This document shows positions 1 through 8,878 of a stretch of DNA of 64,000 nucleotides, in pieces. The translations under genes and the position numbers were made by a program. This stretch comes from Spongiibacteraceae bacterium. GTDB lineage: Bacteria; Pseudomonadota; Gammaproteobacteria; Pseudomonadales; Dasaniaceae. Position 1 is the first letter of the stretch. Each line of letters opens with the position of its first letter. The notes below the pieces were generated by a model. It searched no databases and was not told the DNA's origin. It worked only from the letters and a program-made list of their open reading frames with translations. The stretch covers positions 62,001 to 126,000 of the forward strand of contig JANQLG010000003.1 of the NCBI GenBank assembly GCA_028280715.1. Direction: 5' to 3'.

Positions 1-728
1 TGATTACAAGTGTGCGAACCAACAGTGACCAGACCACTATCGGCCATCTCGCGTAATTGCTCCCAGTTCATCAGTGCGGGTTTGGTTTGTTGTTGTGTAA
101 ATAAGTTTTGCGCGCTATCTAGCCAATCGCTTAATTGGTTATCCGGGAAATGTTTTAATTCATTGATTATTCGTGCTAAGGATTCACGGTTAGAAGGGGG
201 CTCACCCGATATTAAATAAGGGCGAAGCCAATCCATTTCCATCAGATCATTTGGGTCATTCTGTAATAAATGTGATAGTTGATTGGGCCAGAATTGTCTG
301 TTTGTTCCGATCATGTCGCTAACAGCGAATAATGTTGCTCGGATATTTTCCTGCTTAAGAATCGGGAACGCGTACTCGTAGTTATCGAGCCATCCATCGT
401 CAAAGGTAATGGCACAGGCGCGTGATGGTAATTCACTGTTGCTCGTTTTTGCCTCTAGCCACTCGTTCAAATCTACGATAGTGAACAGACGTTTTAGTTG
501 TTGTAGCTGTAACTTAAAGGTTTCCGGCTCAACAATCATTCCGGGTTCTTCAAGCGCATATCGTGGATCAGTTTTTGGTAGAATGCGGTGATACATTAAT
601 ATCCACAGCTGTGGTTCCTGACTGCCCATGCGGTGGGGGCCACAGCGGGCGGCAAACCATTCCGCTGGTATTCTAATAACAGATTTGGCAGCATTGCGAA
701 AAGTGCGCGAAGCAGACGTTGCCGACAT
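1..728 (-). CDS. polysaccharide deacetylase (NodB fold), C-terminus cut by window edge
   Basis: Reading the complementary strand from about 728 down to base 1 gives an open frame that leaves the window without a stop. It contains LWILMYHRI near residue 40, then the NodB catalytic motif ITFDDGWLDNYEYAFPIL around bases 400-350, and at the extreme edge GSHTCNH, the metal-binding H-[ST]-x-x-H motif. This fits a carbohydrate esterase 4 enzyme removing N- or O-acetyl groups from a polysaccharide, as expected at the edge of an exopolysaccharide locus. The start is uncertain: in-frame ATGs occur at 773, 737, 728 and 629 and none has a strong ribosome site. I chose 728 because it avoids overlap with the divergent glycosyltransferase at 750. 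Deacetylases linked to exosortase loci are common, but I cannot see the C-terminal half needed to assign a subfamily. Confidence 0.85.
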   Translation of the reverse strand, partial: MSATSASRTFRNAAKSVIRIPAEWFAARCGPHRMGSQEPQLWILMYHRILPKTDPRYALEEPGMIVEPETFKLQLQQLKRLFTIVDLNEWLEAKTSNSELPSRACAITFDDGWLDNYEYAFPILKQENIRATLFAVSDMIGTNRQFWPNQLSHLLQNDPNDLMEMDWLRPYLISGEPPSNRESLARIINELKHFPDNQLSDWLDSAQNLFTQQQTKPALMNWEQLREMADSGLVTVGSHTCN

Positions 729-749
729 AGGGGACATAGGGAGTACCGA

Positions 750-1883
750 GTGCTTAACCGGAAAAGTACACATTCTAATCCGAGCAAAACCATATTGCAT
801 CTTATAGACACGACAGGGCCAGGTGGAGCTGAAACGGTGTTTATTGAACTGGCCGATAAACTCCGTGATCTTGGCTATCGTTCAATCGTGGTTATACATG
901 GCCCAGGTTGGGTGCAAGAGCAATTAGTTGCGCGTGGTTTAGATCCTATCGTTTTGTCTGCCAGCGGGAGTTTCGCATTAGGGTTTTTACGGCAGCTGAT
1001 TGCCATTGTTCGTGCTGAAAAGGTAAGTCTTATTCAATCGCACTTACTAGGATCAAATGTTTACGCCTCAATAGTTGGTTTGATTACTGGTATTCCTGTT
1101 GTTGCTACTTACCATGGCATGGTAGATGTGCGGCCTAACGAACGCTTTCGCAGAATTAAAAATCTCGCGATGAAATTTGGTATAAAGCGCTATGTGGCGG
1201 TAAGCCGGCGATTGATGGAAAACATTGAGCAACAAAATTTGTTGGATGTAAAAAAAACTGAGGTCATATACAACGGTATTAATCTTAACCGTTATCAAGT
1301 ATCTGAGGACACGACGCTCCGGCAATCACTAAAGCTTGGCGAAGATGCCATTATTGTTGGAAGCTTGGGAAATGTACGTCCGGCCAAAGCTTATGATGTT
1401 CTCATTCGAGCTGCTGCCGGGTTGCTAGACCATCATAAACATATCCACTTTGTTGTAGCTGGTCATCAAAAGGAGCCTTTAATGGGTGAACTTCAAGCAT
1501 TAATGGATGACTTGGGTGTTTCAGCCAATATTCACTTCATCGGCTTTCAACAGGATTGCGCCGCATTTTTGGGACAGCTTGATTATTTTTTATTGTCTTC
1601 CTCTTCAGAGGGTTTTTCGATTTCCACCATTGAAGCGATGGCTACAGGGCTGCCAGTATTAGTGACTCGTTGTGGTGGTCCGGAAGAAATTATTAGCGCT
1701 GAAAACCAGGGAATAATGGTAGAGCCTAATCAGCCATCTGAAATTACTAAAGCGCTTGAAGCCCTAATTGATAATCAAGAGTATGCTAAAGAATTGGGTC
1801 AAAATGGCAAAAAAAGAGCGCAAGAGGCCTTTGGTGTTGAAGCGATGTTAAATGGGTATGATGAAATTTATAAGCAACTCTAA
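750..1883 (+). CDS. glycosyltransferase family 4 (GT-B fold)
   Basis: About 377 residues from a GTG start at 750, preceded by AGGGAG at 738-743 with six bases of spacing. An upstream in-frame ATG at 633 would add a 39-residue Arg-rich extension running antisense to the deacetylase and is unlikely. The N-terminus has the GT4 hallmark GPGGAE (residues 23-28), and the C-terminal domain has EGFSISTIEAMATGLP, the E-x7-E nucleotide-sugar binding motif, followed by GGPEEI. It is a cytosolic retaining sugar transferase acting on the lipid-linked repeat unit. The donor and linkage cannot be told from sequence. It ends 11 bases from the end of the convergent ATP-grasp gene. Confidence 0.88.
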   Translation: MLNRKSTHSNPSKTILHLIDTTGPGGAETVFIELADKLRDLGYRSIVVIHGPGWVQEQLVARGLDPIVLSASGSFALGFLRQLIAIVRAEKVSLIQSHLLGSNVYASIVGLITGIPVVATYHGMVDVRPNERFRRIKNLAMKFGIKRYVAVSRRLMENIEQQNLLDVKKTEVIYNGINLNRYQVSEDTTLRQSLKLGEDAIIVGSLGNVRPAKAYDVLIRAAAGLLDHHKHIHFVVAGHQKEPLMGELQALMDDLGVSANIHFIGFQQDCAAFLGQLDYFLLSSSSEGFSISTIEAMATGLPVLVTRCGGPEEIISAENQGIMVEPNQPSEITKALEALIDNQEYAKELGQNGKKRAQEAFGVEAMLNGYDEIYKQL

Positions 1884-1894
1884 TTCATTCAGTA

Positions 1895-3079
1895 TTAGGA
1901 TTTTAAATCTGTGATATAGCGTTGTAGTTCATGCCAGAATGGGCCCATATCTGATAAACGGTTTACTTCATGTTTGGTTCGTAATGGTCTAGGGATGAAA
2001 AATGAAAGGAACCGTTTTAGTTTAAACCCTGTTGAAAAATCCTTGTTTCGCAACACTAAGTACAGACTATCTAAATCTCCCAATAGCCAACGCAGGCGCT
2101 GACCGACTCGATAATGATTTACAGCTGACGGGTGCTCTTGGTTAGAGATTTGCCAAAGTAGCTTGGGGAAATCGACCCCGGAATCAATAGACAGTTGCAG
2201 TGAACCCCAGAAGCGGGTGTTTACCTCCATCAAGTAAGGTGTTCCGTCGGTGGCGATGCGAAACTCCACCATTGCCACACCGTGCCAGTTGACCGCAGTA
2301 AGAATTTTATCGGCCACTTGCTTAAGCTGTTCGTTTAACTCGGTGCTTTCACTTAATACACTAACGCCCCCTTGGGGAGGTTTCTCACGTATTCTTCTAT
2401 GGGAGAAAAAGGTGACTGGCTTACCTTGATCGTACAGCACAAAAATTCCCGCACCATGACCAGGGATGAACTCTTGCAGCATAAAAGGATAGTTTTGGAG
2501 ATAGCCGGTATTTTGTAAAATATCGTCCAGTTCTTGTTGAGTTTTAGCTATTTTCACACTGGTGCTGATCCAGCTGTTGTTAGCATAAATTTGCGATAGG
2601 CAGGGTTTGACCACAATCGGATAATCAGAAACTGATGAACTATCAAGTTCTTTAGCCGTCGCAAAAAAATGTGTTGTAGGTGTCGGAATAGCTTCTTGTT
2701 TGGCGAGTTTTACGAGTTCACCTTTATTTGCTAACGCCATCACTGTTTCGTAATTGGCAAAGGGGAATATGCAATCGCCTAGCACTTGTCGATTCATAAG
2801 AATGATCTGGCTGGTAATTTCTGTTGTGGGGAATACCGCATCAATGGATTCATCCGCTACAAAGCGCTCTATCCAGGTAATAAAATCATTTGGTTTGGTT
2901 TTCACACATGGGTGTGTGAAATATGCGCGGCTATACTTAGAGCTTCCCGCTAGAGATTCTGTGGTAGAATCCGCGCAAATTAGCTCGATGCCTCCAATTT
3001 TTCCTAAAGATCGCGTAACTGCTAATGCGCTTCTTTGGTTTGCATCGAGCACTAGTACACGGCGAGTGTGCGTTGACAT
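1895..3079 (-). CDS. ATP-grasp domain protein
   Basis: 394 residues with a Rossmann-like N-terminus (VLVLDANQRSALAVTRSLG) and a central ATP-grasp domain: YPIVVKPCLSQ (nucleotide-binding lysine region), FMLQEFIPGHGAGIFVLYD, and the metal-binding MVEFRIATDGTPYLMEVNTRFWGS motif. This is the CarB/D-Ala-ligase-like superfamily, which joins a carboxylate to an amine or other nucleophile through an acyl phosphate. Proteins of this type recur in exopolysaccharide loci and may decorate the polymer with an amino acid or amide, but the substrate is unknown. It starts 30 bases from the divergent phosphatase gene and converges on the GT4 gene. Confidence 0.82.
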   Translation of the reverse strand: MSTHTRRVLVLDANQRSALAVTRSLGKIGGIELICADSTTESLAGSSKYSRAYFTHPCVKTKPNDFITWIERFVADESIDAVFPTTEITSQIILMNRQVLGDCIFPFANYETVMALANKGELVKLAKQEAIPTPTTHFFATAKELDSSSVSDYPIVVKPCLSQIYANNSWISTSVKIAKTQQELDDILQNTGYLQNYPFMLQEFIPGHGAGIFVLYDQGKPVTFFSHRRIREKPPQGGVSVLSESTELNEQLKQVADKILTAVNWHGVAMVEFRIATDGTPYLMEVNTRFWGSLQLSIDSGVDFPKLLWQISNQEHPSAVNHYRVGQRLRWLLGDLDSLYLVLRNKDFSTGFKLKRFLSFFIPRPLRTKHEVNRLSDMGPFWHELQRYITDLKS

Positions 3080-3109
3080 GAATTATGAACCTTGTTGGAT
3101 AATTTCGTT

Positions 3110-3667
3110 ATGATCGGCCAGCTGAGCGAGTATATCAAAGACACCTACGGCTCCAAACGGGGCATGCTCAGATATTACAAGTTTAAAGTGCTTTATTACC
3201 TGGGAAAATTTAAGCAATATGAACAAATAGATTTCTCAAAAGTGGAAAAAATGGTGTTTATTTGCTCAGGCAATATATGCCGCAGCCCTTTTGGAGAGGC
3301 TTTGGCAAAAATGCATTTACCGCAGTCCGAATCCTTTGGTTTGCATTGTCGCGGAGGAGATCCCGCAGATCAGCGAGCTATCCGATACGCTGACGATATA
3401 AATCTTGATCTTACCCAGCATGTCACCCGACATATCAGGGAATATATACCTGAACCTACCGATCTATTGATTGTGATGGAGCCAAAGCATCTAACTGAAT
3501 TGCCTGCATATCAGAAAGGGGAGCCACAAATTACTTTGGCATGTTTGTGGGGGGAAAGGCCGAATCCTTATTTGCATGATCCTTTTTCGGCGAATAAACA
3601 TTTCTTTGCAAAATGTGAAGCTGAGCTGAAGTTGGCCATGGATTACATTTTTAGTAAAAAAATGTGA
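3110..3667 (+). CDS. low-molecular-weight protein tyrosine phosphatase-like protein (Wzb-like)
   Basis: The P-loop CSGNICRS matches the C-x5-R-S active site of LMW phosphatases, and PYLHDPFSA supplies the general-acid Asp-Pro. The whole fold of about 145 residues is present, but it is preceded by about 45 extra basic and aromatic residues not found in Wzb/Ptp enzymes. The start at ATG 3110 is preferred over TTG 3092. In exopolysaccharide loci these enzymes dephosphorylate the Wzc tyrosine kinase and so control polymer length and export. No Wzc is in the window. An arsenate reductase role is less likely given the neighbours. Confidence 0.82.
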   Translation: MIGQLSEYIKDTYGSKRGMLRYYKFKVLYYLGKFKQYEQIDFSKVEKMVFICSGNICRSPFGEALAKMHLPQSESFGLHCRGGDPADQRAIRYADDINLDLTQHVTRHIREYIPEPTDLLIVMEPKHLTELPAYQKGEPQITLACLWGERPNPYLHDPFSANKHFFAKCEAELKLAMDYIFSKKM

Positions 3668-3812
3668 TCTGCAGCTTTTACTGAATTTTCCGTATGTATT
3701 TTATGTGGTTGAATTTGATGGGTACTAATTAAGTCCATTAAAAATGTGGGCAAATGTAACGAAGGCCCTTTATACTTTGCTGTTCTTGGAATGTCGGAAG
3801 CGGAATCAATAA

Positions 3813-4778
3813 ATGGTTTCTAGTAGTTCAATCGTTATCCCTGCGCATAATGAGCAGGACTTTCTTCACGGTTTACTCTCTAGTCTAGAAAAACATTTGT
3901 CTGTAAAGCCCCAGGTTATCGTAGTTGCAAACGGATGCACCGATAATACGGTAGATGTTGCTCGACAATTCGCCTGTGAAATAGTTGAGATAGAACAGAA
4001 GCAAAACCCTTCAACAGCCCGCAACAGTGGTGTAAAAAAAGCGACTGGTGATGTGCTGGTATTCTTGGATGCAGACGTTGAGATTACCGAATCCTGGGCG
4101 CAGGCTTTTACTGAGTTGCTAGAGAGCTGTAATCCCGAAGAATTGTTTATTACTGGTGACCAGTACCATATTTCAAAACAGCCCTCTTGGATTGAGCATA
4201 GTTGGTTTGAGCCCCTCAGGGCTCTGCCAAAGTCCTACATCAATGGTGGCAACATTATTGTTAGTGCATCAGCTTACAAGGCATTAAATGGGTTTGATGA
4301 AGAGTTAGAGACTGGAGAGGATGTGGATTTCTGCCTGAGGGCAAAGCGCCAAGGTGCAAACTATAGTGTTGATCCTCGCCTGGTGACTTTGCATGAGGGT
4401 TTTCCAAAGGATACCAAGAATTTTTTACGACGAGAGCGTTGGCATGGTAAAGGCGATTATAAGGACTTATCCACCTTTCTTCGATCCAAAACAGCCCTGG
4501 TTACAGCGGCCTTTTTTGTACTTCATTTACTTTTGTTTGGCTCCCTTTTGGCTTTTTTTATAGGCATAGGAGGCGAAAATACGCAGAGAGTGTTTATTGT
4601 CAGTTTGTTGAGCGTCTTTTGCCTGATTGTCCTAACGACAGTGATGCGTTTTAAGTCGTTAACTATCATTAGCAAGCCCCTCGTTATGGTAATTCAATAC
4701 CTCTATTTTATCGGTCGGATGCGTTCCATGATTGATGCGCTTGGAGCCCGGATAGGGAAAAAATCGGTTTATAAATAG
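3813..4778 (+). CDS. glycosyltransferase family 2 with C-terminal membrane helices
   Basis: 321 residues. The N-terminal GT-A domain starts SSSIVIPAHNEQDF and has VVANGCTDNT and VFLDADVEI (the DxD metal and sugar-nucleotide motif near residue 90), then GGNIIVSASAYKALNGFDEELETGEDVDFC, the acceptor-side ED motif. From about residue 230 there are two or three hydrophobic segments, so it is an inner-membrane enzyme facing the cytosol. It probably adds a sugar to the undecaprenyl-linked repeat unit. It stands alone, 145 bases after the phosphatase gene. Confidence 0.88.
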   Translation: MVSSSSIVIPAHNEQDFLHGLLSSLEKHLSVKPQVIVVANGCTDNTVDVARQFACEIVEIEQKQNPSTARNSGVKKATGDVLVFLDADVEITESWAQAFTELLESCNPEELFITGDQYHISKQPSWIEHSWFEPLRALPKSYINGGNIIVSASAYKALNGFDEELETGEDVDFCLRAKRQGANYSVDPRLVTLHEGFPKDTKNFLRRERWHGKGDYKDLSTFLRSKTALVTAAFFVLHLLLFGSLLAFFIGIGGENTQRVFIVSLLSVFCLIVLTTVMRFKSLTIISKPLVMVIQYLYFIGRMRSMIDALGARIGKKSVYK

Positions 4779-5181
4779 TTCGTGAGGCCTTGTGAGCTTT
4801 ATTTTCTGCTGAATATCAATAAAGTGTAATGCGGCTCACGTAATATGGGCTTATCGGGTGATAGTCTATCTGGGTGTGAAAGCAAATATTATCGCCTTGT
4901 TTGGTTGTTATGTGATCAGGCCCTTATTAATGAGAGGTATTTCACGAATCTTGATTAGTGCTACTTCTTATTAGGGTGTTAATTGAGAAGTGGTTAATAT
5001 TACACCTCTGCGATTTAGGTAATACTTGCCTAAAATTAGTCATAAATACTGTGGTTTCGAGATATTACAGTGGTATTAAAGCTTGAAGTGACTTGCTAAC
5101 AGGATAGTGACTTTAGAAAGTATAGGACGTTGTAAAAGACCAAGTGAAGCAGTAATGACACTTTTTGATTTGAGGTTGAAA
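4779..5181. other. 403-base AT-rich intergenic region
   Basis: No convincing gene lies here. It presumably carries the promoter of the beta-helix protein gene. No TGGCA-N7-TGC sigma-54 element and no strong terminator hairpin was found. Confidence 0.4.
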
Positions 5182-6735
5182 ATGAAAACACGGTTTCTGC
5201 TGTTATTTCTAGTTGTTATAGCTCCTTTATCCTTCGCAGGAAGCGCGGGGGCTCCTGATGTTTGGCCAAATTGGGCGCTGTCTGTGACAGGTGATGTGCC
5301 AACAAAAGCGTACCCTGATATCCCATATGAGTCACGTATTGGAGTGGTTGGTGGCCAATATCCTTATACTTTTTCTCTGGCTACATCGCCAAGTGGCATG
5401 TCCATTGAAGAATCGACTGGAATTATAACGTGGACTCCGGGTTCGGTTGGATCAAACCAAGTCAGTGTTCGTGTGACCGATTCGGCGTCAGATACTACTA
5501 CCTATAATTTCACTTTAGAGGTTACTACCAGCGGGATTCACTTTATATCTCCACAAGGTTCTGATAGCTCAGGGGCTGGTACTCTGGCTAGTCCTTGGCA
5601 AACAATGCAGCATGCCAGGAGCAATGCAGGGTCAGACGCAGTTATATATATGCGTGCAGGTACCTACAACACCGGGAGCCTTTCTTTTAGTTCTTCATCC
5701 CCCAATATCTGGATAGCCTATCCAAATGAAAGCGTTAAAGTGAATGTTACCGATATTGAGATTTACTATTCGGATGCCAGTAATAAGTTGGGATGGTTTC
5801 AGGGAATAGAGTTTTACGGCTGTACCAAATATTGCTTTAAGATCGAACGAGGAATCAATTTGGTATTTTACAAAAATCATATGCGAGACATGAATTCGAG
5901 TTGTGATAACTGTAATCCCTCATATATCTATTTTGCGGGGCATCAATCCAGTGATGCACGGCATTCAGATGTTAAGGTAATTAATAATCGTTTCGTTAAT
6001 TTCACCGATACCGGTGGCTCAGAAACTGACGGCGCAACAGTCGCTTTTGATGTACATAATTCTTTGTTTGCAGATAATGAAATAATTAATTTAGATGGCT
6101 ATGGAATGGTTGATAAAGATAACACCTTTAAAAATACCTACCGGAATAATTACATTACTAATAGTGACAAAGCGATTGGTTTAAAGGGGCAGCAAGGCTT
6201 AGATTCCATTCATATTCACCATAATTTGATGGTCGATAATAACTCAATACCGATTTGTGAATATGGACCATGCAGTAACGTCTATTTTCATCATAATACC
6301 GTGGTTAACTCTTATATTAACTTGAGAGGTGGTATCGATAATTCGAACTCAGGCAATATCAATTTTGCCTACAATATCTTGACCAGTTTCGATGGCAGTA
6401 AATCGTTATTTCGTACAGATCCAAAAGTCTTTGACGGAGTATTAGCTGGCTCTAAAGTTTTCTCTAATTACAATGTAATTCACACCAACACTAGTCGAGT
6501 TGCCGGTGAGAGCTGGGGAGGCGCTTACTATGTGAACGAGCCTGAGTGGACTAATTTACACGATAGAACATCACATTTTATCGATCCTAATCTCAGCGGC
6601 AGTGGTAAAAACATTGGGCTTAGTGAGAGTAGCCAATTCTATGGTATATACGGGCACCAGTTGGGTGATGGCGAAAGTTCACTCGTTGATGTTAAACCTA
6701 ATCCGCCGAGTAATTTACTTGTCAATGTTAATTAG
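5182..6735 (+). CDS. secreted right-handed beta-helix protein with N-terminal Ig-like domain
   Basis: 517 residues from ATG 5182, which has GAGG at 5172-5175. An upstream in-frame codon at 5107 would bury the signal peptide. MKTRFLLLFLVVIAPLSFAG is a clear Sec signal. Residues about 25-115 resemble putative-Ig/cadherin-like domains (GIITWTPGSVGSNQVSVRVTD). The rest has ISPQGSDSSGAGTLASPWQTMQ followed by repeated N-rich strand-turn units (VINNRFVNF, YRNNYITNS, IHHNLMVDN, FHHNTVVNS), typical of pectate-lyase-like parallel beta-helices. Such proteins bind, cleave or epimerise polysaccharides in the periplasm or outside the cell. The protein ends NPPSNLLVNVN, which looks like the first strand of a further Ig/FN3 domain or an anchor linker. 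Confidence 0.8.
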   Translation: MKTRFLLLFLVVIAPLSFAGSAGAPDVWPNWALSVTGDVPTKAYPDIPYESRIGVVGGQYPYTFSLATSPSGMSIEESTGIITWTPGSVGSNQVSVRVTDSASDTTTYNFTLEVTTSGIHFISPQGSDSSGAGTLASPWQTMQHARSNAGSDAVIYMRAGTYNTGSLSFSSSSPNIWIAYPNESVKVNVTDIEIYYSDASNKLGWFQGIEFYGCTKYCFKIERGINLVFYKNHMRDMNSSCDNCNPSYIYFAGHQSSDARHSDVKVINNRFVNFTDTGGSETDGATVAFDVHNSLFADNEIINLDGYGMVDKDNTFKNTYRNNYITNSDKAIGLKGQQGLDSIHIHHNLMVDNNSIPICEYGPCSNVYFHHNTVVNSYINLRGGIDNSNSGNINFAYNILTSFDGSKSLFRTDPKVFDGVLAGSKVFSNYNVIHTNTSRVAGESWGGAYYVNEPEWTNLHDRTSHFIDPNLSGSGKNIGLSESSQFYGIYGHQLGDGESSLVDVKPNPPSNLLVNVN

Positions 6736-6792
6736 TTTGGTGGGGAAAATCTTGTTTCTCTACCCACGCTCACTCAATGTACTAGTTAGTTC

Positions 6793-7950
6793 TTAGCTTT
6801 GAGAGTTATGGCTGTCGGTTATGATCGTACCTAGCGCTTGTATAAGTTGTCGATGGGTTTTTTCTAAAGAATAATTTGTTTCAAATTGTCTTTTTGCTTG
6901 TCTTCCAAGCTCGGTCCTTAATTTGTCATCACTTGAGAGCTTGTGAATGGCATTAGCTAACTCATCTAAGTTATCAATCTTGTATATATATCCTGTTTCC
7001 ATATGGGTAGTTGCGCCACAGACCGATGGGTTGTTTGGCACAATTACGGGTAAGCTGGCTCTCATATACTCAAGAATAGAAAGAGAATATCCGACTTCTC
7101 CGGAAGATGGATGCACGGCTAAATCACATTGGGCCAGTATGCTATTAACATTTGATACTCTGCCAACAAACATACAATGATTGATAACGCCGAGATCTTT
7201 AGCGAGTTGTATTAAAAAGCTAAGGTCTGGACCATCTCCAACAAAGACAAAATGTAAGTTAGAAAGTTTGTTGCTGGTTTTTAAAATAGACAGGCAGCGT
7301 ATCACTTGATCAATGCCTTTGTATTTGTTCGCTCTGCCAGTCATAACCATGTATTTTTTATTGTGGTCTAAGTCGATGTTTGACTCTGGCTCGGAAAAAT
7401 CTTTGGGCAGAATAGGGATTCCATTTGAGGCTACATAGCATCGCTCGCTAGGAATGCAATTAACTTCAATGTGTCTGTTTCTGATAAAGTCACTTGTAGC
7501 TATCATTAGATTTGCAGAGAGACCAGGTATTTTATGTAGCAAACTTTTAATGATTCGCTTTATCCCTTTTGTAGGTTTTCTTAGTCCTGGAGTATGATCG
7601 TGAATTATAATCGACTTTACTCCCGCGGCACGATAAATCCAATAAGTAAATGACCAAGTAGGCTTGTCAGAAAAATAAATATATTGGATTTTTTCATTTC
7701 GTAAAAAAGTATATTGTGCAATGATGCTCTTCAATCCAGTGTCTACAAAAGAATGCTTATGTATGTTAATGGAAGAGCGTTCTATGTCTTTAGGTATTTC
7801 ACTTATCGAAGGGTAAGCAAGGTGAGTTTCATGCTTTATAAATTTTTCTGAAATTTTTATCCAAAAGCTCTCCATTAGCCACCATGCATATCCAACATTA
7901 GAATCCCAGTTAGCTACTAATAGAATTCCGCTTTTATTCGTTCTTTTCAT
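6793..7950 (-). CDS. glycosyltransferase family 4
   Basis: 385 residues from ATG 7950 with AGGTAG eight bases upstream; a TTG at 7974 is possible but less likely. The C-terminal domain shows YMVMTGRANKYKGIDQVI, FVFVGDGPDLSFL, HPSSGEVGYSLSILEYMRASLP (E-x7-E-like) and TGYIYKIDNLDELANAI, all standard for GT4. The gene is clearly AT-rich, like the flippase and ligase genes to its right, which suggests this leftward block was acquired together. It converges on the beta-helix gene. Confidence 0.86.
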   Translation of the reverse strand: MKRTNKSGILLVANWDSNVGYAWWLMESFWIKISEKFIKHETHLAYPSISEIPKDIERSSINIHKHSFVDTGLKSIIAQYTFLRNEKIQYIYFSDKPTWSFTYWIYRAAGVKSIIIHDHTPGLRKPTKGIKRIIKSLLHKIPGLSANLMIATSDFIRNRHIEVNCIPSERCYVASNGIPILPKDFSEPESNIDLDHNKKYMVMTGRANKYKGIDQVIRCLSILKTSNKLSNLHFVFVGDGPDLSFLIQLAKDLGVINHCMFVGRVSNVNSILAQCDLAVHPSSGEVGYSLSILEYMRASLPVIVPNNPSVCGATTHMETGYIYKIDNLDELANAIHKLSSDDKLRTELGRQAKRQFETNYSLEKTHRQLIQALGTIITDSHNSQS

Positions 7951-8011
7951 AAAATCTACCTGAACCTCGACCAAGTTTAAATTTTTTCTACCAGAAACAT
8001 TTGGGCTGCCC

Positions 8012-8860
8012 TTATAGTTCTTGTTTACTCCAGCGATTTTTTAAACCAGGGGAAAATTCATCAAGTGTGTCTAAGTTTTTCAGGTATACATTGTTCAGCG
8101 TTGTCCTTAGTTTGCTAGGCATGCTTATTTTTTTCTGATCAGCATTGGAAAGTTTGTGAAGTGTTTGTCTGTCAATGTATTGTGAAATTCCTACGTATTT
8201 TTCAACTGAATATATAAATTGCTCTGGGTTTTCACGTAAATCGTCGTAGAGAAATACCTTAAACCGGTCACCGAAATACCTTGACCACAGTGTTAAGGCA
8301 TTATTGTAGTCTGTTCTTAGTCTATTGGTTGGTGAGTTGAGTTCAATAAGTAGTTGGTCGATATCGGTGCTCTCGACGTTATCCTGACGCCATCGGTACG
8401 CCATTTTTAAACCTGACCAAATTCTTTCGACAGGATTTCTCAAAATAATAAATACTTTGCAGTTTGCTTTAAGTGTTTTATGAGCGTATCTGACGCCGCG
8501 TTCATCAAGAGTAGAATAAGCGGGTGTGAAATCAGCACTTTTCTTACCTGGGCTAACTAAATCAAATAAACGAGTATAATAGCGATCCGAGCGTTGTTCA
8601 TTATAGAATCGGAATAGCCAGCGAATGTTGTTTGTCGTAAATCTGCTTTTAATCTGGTCGATTTTTTGAGCGAAATTAAATTCCGGGGCTGTTTCGATTC
8701 CTAATAGCTCCTCGTTAGGACATACCGTATTAAAATAATGTAGTTCCTTGATTGGAGGTAGCTCGAGTTCCGGGTGAGAAAATAAGTTGTCATACAGCCA
8801 GGTTGTGCCAGCTTTTTGTGCGCCAATGCAAACAAAGTCTGGTCCAATAGTTTTCTGCAA
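8012..8860 (-). CDS. sulfotransferase (PAPS-dependent)
   Basis: 282 residues starting at a TTG with GGAGG six bases upstream, 18 bases after the flippase stop, so the two are likely translationally coupled. GAQKAGTTWLYDNL near residues 13-26 is the 5'-phosphosulfate loop, and ILRNPVERIWSGLKM around residue 140 is the 3'-phosphate binding motif. The protein would transfer sulfate from PAPS to a sugar hydroxyl of the repeat unit or a lipid-linked precursor in the cytosol. It is one of three sulfotransferase genes in this locus. Confidence 0.86.
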   Translation of the reverse strand: MQKTIGPDFVCIGAQKAGTTWLYDNLFSHPELELPPIKELHYFNTVCPNEELLGIETAPEFNFAQKIDQIKSRFTTNNIRWLFRFYNEQRSDRYYTRLFDLVSPGKKSADFTPAYSTLDERGVRYAHKTLKANCKVFIILRNPVERIWSGLKMAYRWRQDNVESTDIDQLLIELNSPTNRLRTDYNNALTLWSRYFGDRFKVFLYDDLRENPEQFIYSVEKYVGISQYIDRQTLHKLSNADQKKISMPSKLRTTLNNVYLKNLDTLDEFSPGLKNRWSKQEL

Positions 8861-8878
8861 AATATCCTCCGGGAGTAA

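Noticed and set aside
633-749. N-terminal extension of the GT4 gene from ATG 633
   Set aside because: It would run antisense through the deacetylase, is Arg-rich and lacks a ribosome site, while GTG 750 has AGGGAG at good spacing.
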